This document shows, piece by piece, positions 1 to 12,207 of a DNA stretch of 64,000 nucleotides. The stretch comes from Breviolum minutum Mf 1.05b.01 (taxonomy: Eukaryota > Sar > Dinophyceae > Suessiales > Symbiodiniaceae), in assembly GCA_000507305.1 (NCBI GenBank), contig DF240852.1, positions 1-64,000 of the forward strand, in the 5' to 3' direction. How positions within the stretch are numbered: position 1 is the first letter of the stretch; every line of letters starts with the position of its first letter. The notes under the pieces were generated by a model. That model did no database searches. It worked only from the letters and a program-made list of their open reading frames with translations, and was not told where the DNA came from. Both the position numbers and the translations under genes were made by a program.

Positions 1-309
1 TCCAAAAGAAAAACACCCCCAACCCCCCTCCAGCTTCTTTGTTCTTTTAGCTTGCCTCCTCTCACGGCACCAACACCACCGCCACCAGCACCACCATCAA
101 CAGCCACAGCAACAACAACGACCAGAACAGGTTCAAAACAAAGACCACCATCATGGTCGTCAGCGATGCGTCTGGGGGGGAGGCGCTGCGCCCTCCCTTC
201 CAACCCCCCCTCCAGCTTCTTTATTCTTGTCGGAATATGAGGAAATACCAAAAAACCGAAGTTTTCCAGCTGTAATTTTTGTTGTTTTAAAGTTGCCTTG
301 TCTGGACAT

Positions 310-500
310 GAAAACTGATGCAAAAAACCTCCGTGGGACTGATGCAAAAAACCCCCGGCAAGCCGGCACCGTCGCAAAAAAACCCCGTGGGACTGCTGCA
401 AAAAACCCTCCCCAGCTAGCACCGTTGCAAAAAAACCCCGTTACCGTATGAAATGTCCCCACTGTAGCAAAAAACCCCTATTACCGTCGCAAAAAACCCA
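310..500. repeat. Degenerate GCAAAAAACCCC tandem repeat
   Basis: About seven copies of TGCAAAAAACCCC or CGCAAAAAAACCCC recur, with GTGGGACTG or GCCGGCACCG spacers. The open frames that cross it on both strands are products of this repeat and not genes. Confidence 0.7.
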
Positions 501-1170
501 ACCCCCCCCAAGGGTTCCCCCTTCACCAAGGAACTGGTATTTGCAAGGCCTTGCGAAGTGAACTCTGACATCATCGCGGTGCAAGCACAAAACACCTCCG
601 AGTGCAAGTCTTGTTCGAGAACTGAAACTCGTAACCGGCAGGCAACAACATGACATGAGTTATGTATAGTAGACATTGAAAATCTCAGGAAAGTCAAAGG
701 GGGCTACGACCGGGCTACGAGTTGTCTTGAGATTGCCTTAGACTTGCAGAGATTTGCGAAATTAATCTTCTTCGAATTGATGAATTAATCTGATTCAGTT
801 GCAAGAAGTACGTATATGCCTAAAATATCTTAAGAACAAATTAGCAACGAGGACAGTCACAAATCCTACCGCTTTTGATGGAAATGAGCAAGAGGGCAGT
901 GTTCAAAACTGGGGTTAATAGGTAATCTCCACATATGTAACTGGATATAAGTTTCCTCCCCTTTGTTACCGAAACAAAAAGACCAGGGTTTCTCTTTATC
1001 TCACCAGCCCCTCCCCAAATGCAACTGTTCACCTGATGAACGCTTTATAACTGTCCATGTTTGCTAATATATCCTTGTCCTATCCTTAAACAAGCGAAAC
1101 TTCGTTGGACGGTGCACTACGACATTCGTTAAGCGACCCAAAAAACGAAACGATTTGGGATCAAGCTTTC

Positions 1171-1240
1171 CTAGTTGGTGGTTTCAACCCATTTGAAAAA
1201 TATTAGTCAAAATAAAGAATATTTGAAACCACCACCTAGT
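1171..1240 (-). mobile_element. CTAG-ended MITE, short copy
   Basis: The element starts CTAGTTGGTGGTTTCAA and ends TTGAAACCACCACCTAG, giving inverted ends of about 17 bp. It is flanked on both sides by TTTC, a candidate 4-bp target duplication. The middle is shorter than in the roughly 97-bp copies elsewhere. It is placed on the minus strand because that orientation reads CTAG then GT at its start and AG at its end. Confidence 0.75.
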
Positions 1241-1340
1241 TTCGGGCACTTTGAATCACCATGTGTATTCCCAGATGCACTCCCTTAAACCAACAAACCA
1301 ACAAATAGCCACCCCCGCTTATTCCCAGTTTCATGGATAC

Positions 1341-1450
1341 ACTCCCTAAAACTAAAAGTTCGCCCCTGAAAAATGGTGCTTGGGAGACGATCCTTTCCTT
1401 TTGGTGCTTGGCGTATGTTCAGGGACAAAGTCTTCGTTTGAGGGAGGGCA
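1341..1450. mobile_element. CCCTGAAACTAACAG-type MITE copy
   Basis: This is a diverged member of a family whose ends read TACCCTCCCTGAAACTAACAG and the reverse complement. The internal GTTCGCCCCTGAAAAATG and the GGAGACGATCCTTTCCTTTT block match the copies at 13109 and 37307. Confidence 0.6.
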
Positions 1451-2106
1451 TCTGTTTTTTGTGTATCGGATCATCAGGTTCCATGCTTGAACAACAATTC
1501 ATTGAAAGAATGCTTCATTTTCAAGGTGGTGTGGGTGAAACGCCATTCTACCGGATCTTTTTGTAGATTAATTATTAGGGAGCTATAACACATTAAAAGC
1601 AACAGAACTGGTGAAGCAACTGGCGACTCCAGTGTTGTGCAAAACAAGTTTTCTCTTTTTTAAACAGTTGGGCAAAACAAAATAATTCGTCTCAAACATG
1701 CAGCTCAGTGAGTGCATGCATCTTTAGCGGGTCGTGCTACCCACCTGAAAATTGTGCGGGTGACTAAGCCGCTAACAAAGGTGTATATCTAATTTATCTA
1801 TATAAAATACTATCCAGTATATATGAGTAGTAAATACCGACATATACCGACTCTATTGCAGGACATGATGTTCTACTTCGTTATCATATCTATCATGTAT
1901 GCATGTATCCATGCAATTGCATGCACATATATATGCTGGTTGGGTGCCAAAAACTTCCAGATTTCAGAAATCAACTCCCGCCTCTTCCACAACTGGCTCT
2001 CGATGCAGCATTTTTGTACATGCTTGTGCTAGATTTGAAATGTCCTACGCGGCGTTTCGGAGTTGATGGACTGAACCTTTCAGGTGATGGTAATTGCAAA
2101 CTACAC

Positions 2107-2219
2107 GTACCGTAAAACTAACAGCAAGTTCGCCCCTGAAAATAGGCCGGGCCCCAAAAGGAACTGAGTATTCCAACCATCCATTTTCAGGTGCGAACTG
2201 TTAGTTTCAGGGAGGGTAT
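2107..2219. mobile_element. CCCTGAAACTAACAG-type MITE copy
   Basis: Inverted ends: AAACTAACAGCAAGTTCGC at the left and GCGAACTGTTAGTTTCAGG at the right. It abuts a diverged CTAG-type element that begins a few bases downstream, so two unrelated small elements sit next to each other. Confidence 0.65.
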
Positions 2220-2221
2220 TT

Positions 2222-2324
2222 TGTGGTTTAACCAACGCCTTTGAAAAATGTGCTTGTCAAAATGGGACAATCTGTCCCATTTTTAGTGGTGAAAATTAAA
2301 ACAAAGGTTTGAAACCACCACCCA
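2222..2324 (-). mobile_element. Diverged CTAG-type MITE
   Basis: It starts TGTGGTTTAACCAACG and ends GTTTGAAACCACCACCCAG. The central block keeps the family pattern (GAAAAATRT...GTCAAAATGGGA...GGTGAAAAT) but is more diverged than the other copies. Confidence 0.55.
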
Positions 2325-2924
2325 GCAAACCATTTGGAAATAAGAAACGAAACTATAAACTATACTATGGATGGTTGGAAGAACTTGTTCTTTTTCTGAC
2401 TGCTAGATTTTACAGGGGCTTTGTTGATTTTTTGGGGAGTAGTGACAATGTGTGAAATGGGAAAAAACAAAGATCCAATTCCAAAACGGTGTGAAGCCAC
2501 CACCAAGTTGAATGCTTGAATAATGAATGGGGAAAGGATCAAGGAAGAAATACTTCGACAGAAATTAAGGAGGTGATTTTCAGTTGTGTTGATCTCAATT
2601 ATCTAAATTATCTGCTAGGTTGGTAGTTTCAAAACATCTTAAACAATGCTTGTCATATTGAACATCTTCTTACTCGAATCTTCAATGTGGAAACATGTGA
2701 AAATCAAGAAACTTGGAACTACCAGCCACTGCATGTATAAACCTCATATTGCAGTCTAATACGCGAATGCGTCAATTGCAACACCCATACAAATCGGTAA
2801 AGGCGCACGACAGCACTTGGCACCGCACCTATTCGGTGGCATTGCGAAGCAATGGCGCAGCAGCCTGCAGCAAACAGTGCCAGTTTAGCAATGCAGTGCT
2901 TGCTATCAAAATGTTCGGGCTATT

Positions 2925-3035
2925 CACACCCCTGCAGATTAAGGGCTGGAACATAATCATGAAGGTTTGGAAGATCATTTTCCTTTCTAAATGGGTGATT
3001 TGTATGGGTTCCATGTTAATCTTTCAGGGTGTAAT
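2925..3035. mobile_element. GGCTGGAACATAATC MITE copy
   Basis: It begins TCACACCCCTGCAGATTAAG and ends TTAATCTTTCAGGGTGTAA, so the ends are inverted repeats. The interior GGCTGGAACATAATCATG is near-identical to the copy at 12230. Related copies occur at 20040, 26627, 43510, 61655 and at the right edge of the window. Confidence 0.65.
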
Positions 3036-3223
3036 TCACATTGCAATGCCTGTTGCAAGACGATTGCCAAAGAAAAGTCCCCAAAATGCCCATTACAAAG
3101 CTATAATTGCAATGCCAATTCACCTAAAGAGTCCTCAAACACAAATTCCCATGGCAAGACGATGTGTCTTTTTTGATGCGACTTCTAGCCAGCGCTTTCC
3201 CACAGCCGCCAGCCTCAACTCTT

Positions 3224-3337
3224 AAGATGAACTAACAGCAAAAGCCCCTGAACATAGGCCATCCCAAAAGGAAAGTAGCATCTTCAAACCACCATCCATT
3301 TTCAGGTACTAAATTGGTCCATTTCCGGGAGGGTATA
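3224..3337. mobile_element. CCCTGAAACTAACAG-type MITE copy
   Basis: The left end AACTAACAGCAAAAGCCCC and right end TTTCCGGGAGGGTATAT match the family. The interior, with CATCCCAAAAGG and a CCATCCATTTTCAGG block, resembles the copy at 2107. Confidence 0.55.
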
Positions 3338-3647
3338 TCTATAATCTCCAAAAATCACAATTGAGACTCCATTTTTGTTCCATCAAATCTTTGCCAGTGC
3401 AGCTTTGGCACACAGCCGGGCGTCAATCTGATATCCACAGATTGGGTCCTGCCTAAATACTGGAAAACCAGGGGATTCTGTGAATTTTGAAGGTGAAAAA
3501 AAAAGGTCCCTTAGTTTAAAAGCATGATGATTCACGATGATTCCTTTTTTTTTCCCACTTATGTTTTCCCACATATTTTTCCAGGGTTTTAGGCAATGCT
3601 CCAATCTACATAGGATTCAAAGTAGATATCCTAAGCTCAGAATAACT

Positions 3648-4497
3648 TCAGAAGTCAAAACCACTTGAACTCCTTCCGCTCTCATTCAACTGCTTCATGC
3701 CGCGGCTCAATTTATCTTCTCGCTTGCGTTTCCGTCCTTGAGATGCCATTACCTCCGGCATTCTCACTGGTTGAAGAGGTATCACTGCAGGAACAGCGGT
3801 TGCCTCCACTTCAGTTGTGTCTTGTGTGATCGCATCAACCGTGGCTGCTTTGGCCGCCTGGGCCTTGGCCTTTTGTCGTTTGGCCGCCCGGGCGGCATTC
3901 TTGGCTTCTTCGTTGGCCGCGGCCTGTTTTTTCTGCGCCACCGTTCGAAAGCCCGTGGTGCCGGGCACGGCACCTTCCCTTCGTGGCATACGGCGATGCT
4001 TCGGCAACCAGAGGCGACGACGGTGGCGGCAAACGTCACAGGAATATTGGACGAAGCGCTTGGCAGTTTTCGATAGTTTGACTTCAGACTTGGGCATCTG
4101 AACCTCAGTTGACCAACCACCGAGGTGACAACAAATTACATGGCATATAATATGGTATAAGAAGGTGGTATTTTTGTAGTATAGTCCCAAACAAATACAA
4201 ATTACTGAGATTACCAAAAGACTCTTCAATGTTGTTGACTGTTCACCGAGGCACTGGTTTTACCTCAACAGGACGCTCACCAACATGTTTTCGAAGTTCT
4301 AACGATGACTTGGCTTGCTTTTGCTTCTTCTCTCGTTGTTTTTTCGTCTTTCGTTTTTTTCGGCGTCGGACCGACACGCGGCAGTTGGTGCCAGGGACAT
4401 AGGCTTGAGAACACTTGGAACAAAAGAGTTGCTCCGTGCTTGGGTGCAATACCACTTTGGAGCTTTTTGCATAGCTTCTCAGCCTTTCAGGGTTCAT
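3648..4497 (-). CDS. RNase P/MRP subunit, Rpr2/Rpp21/Snm1-like
   Basis: A likely two-exon gene. Exon 1 is 4264-4497 and exon 2 is 3648-4097. The intron 4098-4263 starts GTAAAA, ends TTCAG and keeps phase 0. Exon 1 carries LFCSKCSQAYVPGTNCRV, the first CxxC plus the (L/V)PG.(T)C.VR pattern of this zinc-ribbon family. A strongly basic Lys/Arg linker follows. Exon 2 carries YSCDVCRHRRRLWLP, the second CxxC with the usual following basic residues. The family's known role is a protein subunit of nuclear RNase P or RNase MRP, which process pre-tRNA and pre-rRNA. The C-terminal tail of about 110 residues (Ala/Lys/Gln-rich, ending GFDF) is longer than in Rpp21. The start is the first in-frame ATG; an upstream exon is possible because the helical N-terminus is short. 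Four metal-binding cysteines are visible. The family call is fairly secure; which member it is remains open. Confidence 0.7.
4098..4263 (-). other. Intron of the Rpr2-like gene
   Basis: 166 bp, GAG|GTAAAA at the donor and TTCAG|ATG at the acceptor. Removing it joins two open frames in phase and brings the two CxxC pairs into one zinc-ribbon layout. Unlike most introns in this window the donor is GT. Confidence 0.65.
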
Positions 4498-4559
4498 CAA
4501 TGATAATCAAATGCCACCTTTACCTACCCTTGGAAGAACATGAGTCACTTGCATAAACA

Positions 4560-6360
4560 AAGTTTCTAGGAAATGTCCAAGCACATCCAATAAACATGTG
4601 CTAATACATGTGCTTATATGCGCCCCAATGAGTGCTTCCCCAACCAGCCAATTTCAATTTCAATATGGTAACCTCTGTTTTCAATATACATATATATATA
4701 TGTATACCTTTACCCCTCAGGAACTGTTTCGGTAGAATTCCCATCATTCCTATCGGCAGTTTCTGAAACATTACTTTAAATCTTCAGATAATCATTTCGG
4801 TCGCTTTTTTGTGCAGTTCGGGTTATTGTTGCTGTTGCTGGTTGGTTGTGGTTGGTTGTTGCTAGTTGGCTGTTGGTTGTTGCTGGTTGTGGTTGGGTAA
4901 TGTTGGTTACTGTTGGTTGGTTGTTGGTTGTCATTGGTTGTTGGTTGGTTGGTGGTTGGTGGTTGTTGCTGCAACTTCACCCAGGATTGGACCTTGGACC
5001 CCCTCCGAGCCTTCGTCCAAGTGACCTGGACGTAGCAGGTGCCAACATGGCATATTGCGTGGCTGCTTCGCTCAGAAAACGCAAGGTACGATCTTGACAT
5101 TCTTCGATGTCCATGGCAGCTGCCATATTGCTTCAAAAATACCGGTGGCCAAGTGGAAGTTGGTAAAGCTTAAGGATTTTTGTTTGCCATGTCTCTTCTT
5201 CTTTGGCGATCTTTCTGCATCAAAATGGCACCTAGTTCAATTTTTTGAGTGGATCAATATGACAAGCTGGTATATGAACGAAAATGTGTACATATATATA
5301 TATATGTATGTATGTAAACATATATATACATCTGTTCTGCCAATGTTTGGGGTGGATAGTGTGGTTGAGTATAGATCCCCTTCCTGAGGTTGCAGACTGA
5401 AGCCTGGCAAAAAGAAGAAATGAAGACTTCCGAGCGGGATGGAACATGAAAGAAATGATTAATAAAAAACAGCCGATTTAAGTCAATTAGGCATATTCTA
5501 GACTAGATAGCTTTAAAAAAAATTATTGATAATATATATATATACATATATGTATGATATGTAAATTCTATATATATATATATAAAAATATATATACGTG
5601 TATTCTTTCTGAATTGTAGGCATCTTATAATGTAACTTGGAAATTTCAGGTGTCCCGAATCAACCTTTCTGGCCCAATTAGTATCCGAAGTAATCCACTT
5701 TCAGACTCTGGGTGAATAACTTCGTGTAAGGGTTGGCTACCAAAAGAAACACACTGAACCAGGTGAAATACATTCCAAATGTCGATTCAATGTCACATCT
5801 ACTTCCACTATAAAGAATCATTATGGTATAAATTATGGTCCTTCAGTTTCCAGTTGACTGCAAAACTGAAAATCTTCAAACACCAAGAAAAAACAATTCC
5901 ATGCATCTCTTCCAAAAAATATCCAGCAGTCTGGGGAAAAATGTTGCTTTCCCTGACGTGCTGACCTACCAACAAAAACCTATCCGTGGTTGCCTCCTTC
6001 AGCTGAAAAAAAATCTGTGATCCAAAAGTCCTAAAGATATTCTGAGTCAAACCTAGGGATAGCTCCAAATGGCTCCCTATATCTTCCTATGATGAAAGGG
6101 ATTTATATAGTCGTAAGTCCAGCTGCAAATCCTTCCCTGTACAAGGGGGAAGATGGGATTTGAGCTCAGCTGAGGATTCCGCACTCGAGTTGTTATGGCA
6201 AACAACGGCTCCAAAGTCACCAAGCGCCTTTTTTCCCCAAACAGTGTGGTAACACTTGGGGTTCTTACGGTAATGGTAAAAGGCCGGGGTGGCTAGATCG
6301 AGGTGGCGGACGGGTTGTGCACAGATTTCATCGCTATTTTCGTGGTTTCGTGCCTGCATG
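4560..6360. other. Non-coding, low-complexity stretch
   Basis: Bases 4835-4975 are a degenerate TTGGTTG/TTGCTGG repeat that explains the Gln/Thr/Asn-rich frame on the minus strand. Bases 5290-5330 and 5530-5600 are TA-rich microsatellites. I see no gene. Confidence 0.55.
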
Positions 6361-6369
6361 TTCGTTTCG

Positions 6370-6806
6370 TGTGTGAATTCTCATAGTTTTCGGGTGGCGG
6401 CGACCGGCGTGAACGGGTTTTGTCTGTAAATTTTCATAGTTTCCGGCTCTTCAACTTTTTCGATGTTCATTTTTCGTGGTAATTCTCGTACTTTTCGTGT
6501 ATCTGCGGTGCTGTTGAAAGGGTCTAAAACGGGTTTCGTCTGTAAATTTTCGTACTTTGTCGGCTCTTCAACTTCTTCGATGTTCATTTTTCGTGGTAAT
6601 TCTCGTACTTTTCGGTGTTCTCCAATGCTCTTGACCGGTGTTTTTACAATAAAACTCGGGCTTTTTTGACGTTTTTGGCGCTGCAACATCCGGCTCAAGA
6701 ACTGAATTCGATGTTTCCTGGTAATTTTCGTACTTTTGGGTGTTCTGCAACATCCGGCCCAAGAACTGATGTTCATTTTTCCTGGTAATTTTCGTACTTT
6801 TCGGTG
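6370..6806 (-). repeat. Minisatellite block with a repeated reading frame
   Basis: A unit of about 115 bp is repeated (6415-6530 and 6531-6616 onward), followed by a shorter unit of about 65 bp (6681-6745 and 6746-6806). The shared core on the plus strand reads TGGTAATTCTCGTACTTTTC. On the minus strand the units stay open and give repeated peptides such as RKVRELPRKMNIEEVEEP. It could be a fast-evolving coding minisatellite or a chance open repeat. No flanking exon or domain supports a gene. Confidence 0.6.
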
Positions 6807-6807
6807 T

Positions 6808-6950
6808 GCTCATATAGAGTGGTCACACATAGAGTGCTCACATAGAGTGGTCACACATAGAGTGCTCACATATAGAGTGCTCCCATACAGTGTTCACATA
6901 GACAGGTCACACATAGAGTGCTCACATAGAGTGNCACACATACATTGCAT
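6808..6950. repeat. CACATAGAGTG tandem repeat with an assembly N
   Basis: About ten degenerate copies of CACATAGAGTGSTCA. One undetermined base lies at 6934. It directly follows the minisatellite block. Confidence 0.85.
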
Positions 6951-8945
6951 TTTGTTTTTATTTTCACACTGTTTGGGGTCTCTTGCCGGGATAATTTTTT
7001 GGTGCAAGTTCGGAGGTGGTAAGTTCCGAAGTTTTCGGGAGTTTTGAAACGATTGGAGGTCATCATTCTTCAGTATGGAGGTCTTTGCCATATTTTGTAT
7101 GATCTTGTCTTGGAGTTGCCTTGGAGGATATACTTGGGTAAAATCATGGAATGTGTCCCCTGCTTTCTATACGTTTTCCTATCCAAAAAACAGGCCGGTA
7201 GCTGACAAAACAGCGCAACCTACGTCATAGTACTCTCTTCACCTATCTTGGGTTTCAGATGATTTCAGTGTGTGCTGTGCACCTGAAAGGCCGTGCTGCG
7301 TGCTAGGAGGACGAAAGTCCTCTACATAGGCCCTTTGAAAGTGTCCATTTGTAAGGATACCTCCATATTGTTGGTACATCTGAGTAAGATGATGCTTGGC
7401 TCCTACGTACTGCTGGAATTTTGGGGTCCGTGAAAGAAGGGGCGAGTCTGATTGTGATATCTATCTTGAATGCAGAGTCTTGGAGAAAGTTATATAATAA
7501 TCTATGTGGGCATAAGCCATTAGCATCTTACATCACTTTTTTTGGAAGGTACTAATTGTAGCTAGCCACGCAGCTTCGTCCAAAGTGCAGCCGTCACAGC
7601 CATTATAGTTACTACTCCTGAAGTTCTGCCTACACCGTCCATTGGGAAAATACACTCCAAGCAATTCATCTCAATGTGGTGGTCTGATGTCTCAGCGGTC
7701 ACTAGCTATTGTTTACATAATCCAAGGTGAACACCTTACTCAGTGTTACTGTCCATTGGTCCATTGCACAACTAGTGATCCTCAGCTCGATTCCCAAAAA
7801 AAAACATTTTGTTGGATCCATCGTGTGCGCCCTTCAATAACATCACTGGGAACAGCTTGGCCCCCGGAGCATACGTGCGATTGACCAGGCAGTGCTAGCA
7901 ATGGAACGTGGAGTCCAGGTCTGACAAGCCTTGCCATGATTGCCATGACAGCGCTCTGCCACTCAGATATATATATATATATATATCACATACATCTATT
8001 TATTACCCTCCATGCAACTAACATATCCAACTTTGAAAAGGAAAAACATCGACTCTAAAGTGATTTGGAAGGGGACATGTGATCGTTTCCAGGATGGTAT
8101 CGAAAAAGCCACCTGGAATCCGTAGATCGCGCAACCCCTTTGAGAGTTGCCCCATCTAGTGATTCACCACGTACGTGTATCGTGTGGTGGTAGTTGTTGA
8201 ACCAACCAATGACTCAGTCCAAATGGTGAAGTTTGACCGTTTGAAGCCACCAGCTAGATATTGCTTGGAAAAAAACTACAGCAAAGCACTACTCAAACCA
8301 ATAAGCATTGAAGGATCTAAGGGGCCAGGGATGATTTACAGTATTCCCTGTTCAGGAGCCAAAGGACGCCAGAATTTTCAAGATTTAGTGACGGTAGTCA
8401 GGTGATCCTGCAAGCCATAAACTCCTATGTTCCTGTGCTGTTTTAATTGGGTGGCAATCCCCTTTTGTTGGTTGCAAGTTATCACCTTTTCATATACCTT
8501 TCCTGCCTACAAAGGCTGCAATGGATGCAGCATCTGCGGTTTGCTCAGTGGACCTATTCCTGTGCATTTGGGGGGATGCTTGCATTCTCCGGGCTTAGGT
8601 GAGGTACAAATATAGATTATAGATGATTATAGTCTGACAATCCGAGAAATCAAGCTATCATCTTGAAACCCCTTGGAAAATTGACCTTTCCCCTGAAAAA
8701 AAAAAAAACATACAATTGGAAGACTACACTCACTCTGGTGCCGGGATGGCCCGGTAGCTTTCCAGGGGCTATGTCTGTTAAACATTCGGGGCCAACAGTG
8801 GCAGCACTGTAAAGGAGGCCAAGCTCGGGAATCCCATTGTCCAACCTCAACAGCTTCGACTAAAACCTGCCGGCCGCAGGCATCCGAATCACTGTGAAAA
8901 ATCAATGGAATCACAGGAAGTTTTGGAAAGGGCCAGTACAGTACA

Positions 8946-9064
8946 CTTCCTGAAAAACTAACAGCTCGCACCTCAAAAAAAAAATGATGGTTGGAAAAAA
9001 TGTTCCTTCATGTTTTTTGGGATGCCATCTTTTCAGGTGCGAAGTGTTTTAGTTTCAGGGCGGG
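8946..9064. mobile_element. CCCTGAAACTAACAG-type MITE copy
   Basis: The left end is TTCCTGAAAAACTAACAGC and the right end AGTGTTTTAGTTTCAGGGCG. The interior keeps ATGATGGTTGGAA and GGGATGCCATCTTTTCAGG of the family. Confidence 0.65.
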
Positions 9065-9717
9065 TGGCGGTGATATGACGTGGTGATCAGTCATGATCAG
9101 TAGCCACTTTCGAGTTCAGTCGGTTGCAAACATAATTTCTTGTACATTCAATGCACTATTCGATAAATTATACACAACATATTTCATAAAACTTATGCAT
9201 AGAGCGGCACATCTGCAAATTATACTGTATACGAAATGGCATCCATGAGTGCGCTGTGTATACTTCAAAAATATACCCTAAACACATGCAAAGTCTCTTA
9301 CCTGCTGCAGGATTTCAGCCATCAACAGAAGATACAAATCACCCGATCACCACAAATCATATGGAGGATTACTCCGCATTCAAAATCAAAACCTCTGAGA
9401 TATGCAATATTTCAGTCTGTTCTTAAGGCTGATTCTGTAGCATCCTTGAAAAATCTATAAAAGCAAGTGTCACTTGGGGACCTAGGATAGTACTAAGTAT
9501 ACCTCAACCACCAAATAGCAATATATGTATATTAATAATGTAATGTATTGCTTCTGTCTTAGACCTCCAAATCTGATGCCTGTTGTTTGTTGCACCAAAC
9601 AGGAAATCGACAGCGACACACAGATTCGGATGTTGCATCTGCTCAGAGGGGGTTGAAGTGAAGAAGGGACATGTTCCGGGAGATTTTTTCACAATGCACA
9701 TCTACAGTATATCATAC

Positions 9718-9820
9718 CGTTGATGGAAGAAATCCTGCACCACCAAATAGGTATTTCGTTATCATTATTTACAAGGTTTTAATTAAATCCCAGGTGGTGC
9801 AGGATTTCTTCCATCATCAA
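9718..9820. mobile_element. TTGATGGAAGAAATCC inverted-repeat element
   Basis: The ends are near-perfect inverted repeats: TTGATGGAAGAAATCCTGCA at the left and TGCAGGATTTCTTCCATCA at the right. Other members lie at 16594, 22499, 26961, 44055 and 45102, and an interrupted one at 12208. Confidence 0.75.
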
Positions 9821-10639
9821 CATTATCTTTTAAGTAATGATTATGCTTTGGCATGTGTTGGCTTTGGGCCATGTTTGCCTCAATCCTACACCCAGCCCAT
9901 CAAAGACACTGCCGAGAATTCACATGGAAGGTAGAGTAGATGATGTTTTCTTACCCAGGGAATCTGAACAGTATTTGGATAAGGCAGTATAAAGCACATG
10001 GTCAGCAAGTGGCTTCTAACCCCTATATTATACTTTAGACGGTGTGAAAAACCATACTGTAACTCCGGGAGGACTTTCTACTCATTACACTATTCTCCAA
10101 TTTTTTTGGGGGAAGCGACCTACAGCACCTTCAACTTCGCTGCATGTCACCATGTCCGCATGTCCACCTTGAACGCGCTTGATGTGGTGATGCGTGCATC
10201 CTGGCAAAGCATGTCAAACGTGAGAAGGACATGCAAGGATGGGAATTCTCGCCAAAAGGTTAGGAAGGCAGGTATCGGTATATACATAAATAAAGTTCAA
10301 CTACATAATTACATGTATATATGAAAAATCTAGTTCTGTTTCCCCTGTTTTTTTCCTGAGTTTTAATTGTTTCTTGTTTTGTCATGTTCCTTTCTGTCAT
10401 CTTTCCCTGTTCCACCCGTTCAAAGCACATGTTGAGAATTCAGATTCAATGCAAATAGCCACCAAGCCGAGATTCCATGCTATCAAAAAGAATAGGTGAG
10501 ACCAAAATAAGAAGGATTTACATATTGTTTCTCCAACTTGCTAGTGAGGGCTGGCCCCAAGGTGTACTCGTAGATGTGTAAATATATATATATATATATG
10601 TGTGTATGTACAAAAATGTATTGACACTTTTATATATCT

Positions 10640-10735
10640 GGTTGGTGGTTTCAACCCATCTGAAAAATATTAGTCAAATTGGAAATCTTCCCCAAATAGG
10701 GGTGAAAATAAACAATATTTGAAACCACCACCCAA
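10640..10735 (-). mobile_element. CTAG-type MITE copy
   Basis: It starts GGTTGGTGGTTTCAACCC and ends TTTGAAACCACCACCC. The interior GAAAAATATTAGTCAAA...CTTCCCCAAATAGGGG matches the other copies almost base for base. A more diverged partial copy follows at about 10885-10967. Confidence 0.8.
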
Positions 10736-12207
10736 ATACACATAAACATTACATAAGTGCGTGTTTGATTGGGTATAACTCTAGTATCCAAATCATAATA
10801 ACTCACCGACTTGAAAACTGTTCAAGGCTTCACGTGATGTCACATTTTGAACTGCCTCACGTGATGTCACCATTTTCTGCTCATTTCAACACATTTAAAA
10901 ATAGTCAAATTGGATCGTTTCCCCCCAAGTAGAGGTTAAACAAATAAACATGGTTGAAACCACCACCGTAGTTCCTTTAAAAAAATATGTCTAGTTTTAG
11001 CTCATGATCAAACTCTTCAAACCTCGTGGGTTAAACTGCCCAAAAGGATTCCTCAACTTAACGATGGGGACAAGTTGGACTGGAGGTGTTATTGGCATCC
11101 TTCATAATTACTTGACACAAGCAGTCAAGTCTTTCAGACCCAAACAGCAAAGTCATGGCTCTTCATCATTGTAACATGTCCTTTTTGAGAAAATCACACA
11201 ATTTCCCCCTCAAAAAAAAGCTGGCAAATATGCAGGAACCATGCGCCCTCCTCGATGCAAATTTGCGGAAAGCAACATATAAAACTACAAAAACAGGTGG
11301 GATATCTGCGATACTAAAATGTACTCAGGAACCCTTAGCTCCTCATATCATAGTCTCATTTTCAGGCACAACACAGCGTTCCTACCGCTCTTGGCTGACA
11401 AGAAGAATGGAAGACCAACCCTCCTCCCCAAGTGGGAAAAAGAAGACTTGGGATCCAATGGAATAGTTTGGGTCCTGCTTAAACACTATAAGGGTGGATG
11501 GTGAAGGTTCTTAGGGTTCCCTTCATACAAATGAATAGATTAAAAGTGTCCCACTGTTATGCATGGCACCTCCCAAGGAAGGCCTGTGTCACGTGGTGCG
11601 TTTGGGACAAATGGCTGACCCCCCATCTAGCTCCAACGGCACAGTCAGTTTTTAGCACCTCATATCTCGCCAATTTGTAGAAAGTAGAGGCAATGTGGAT
11701 CGAGTTGAACTCTCTCACTGACCTGGTAATGGCATGGAGGTCCAAACAGCTGTTGGTGGCTACCACACTTTCTTGTAGTGACACTTTCTTGTAGTGTTTA
11801 ACTAAAATATGTATTTGGATTTTTTTAAATAAACATACAAAGACAGTGAACTGCAAACAAAGGGACATTAAGAAGAGAGACTGAGACCCGACATGTGGTA
11901 GCTGTTGAGAGTATGCATCATATACCCAATTATAGCTTATTATAGGGATGAATATTGAAAAGAATTGCTGTTTGTTTAAAAAAGCAGAAATAACACCGTC
12001 TATATTTCGACACCCAAAAATCTACTAAGCAAATACTTCCAAATACCACTTTTAACCATGGTTCACAGGCAAAGTTGGAAACAAACAAATAAACAAATAA
12101 GCATCTACACTCCTTGTTTCTAGGGAATCGAAAAAACAAATTGGTCTACACATGACAGTGACCTGGTGCGAATCTAGTCCCATACTTCAGGCGACTTGTG
12201 GCAGGCA

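Larger units (their letters stand above)
1..3640. other. Gene-poor repeat region
   Basis: I find no convincing gene here. Bases 8-45 and 200-230 share a direct repeat (C-rich tract followed by TCCAGCTTCTTT). Bases 60-130 are CAC/CAA-rich low complexity. Bases 310-500 hold a degenerate tandem repeat built on GCAAAAAACCCC. The remainder contains several inverted-repeat elements, listed separately. The open frames in this stretch are short, compositionally biased, and lack exon-like flanks. Confidence 0.6.

Noticed and set aside
3738..4101. Plus-strand and alternate minus frames over the Rpr2-like exon 2
   Set aside because: Shadows of a GC-rich coding exon; only the minus frame carries the second CxxC and splices in phase.
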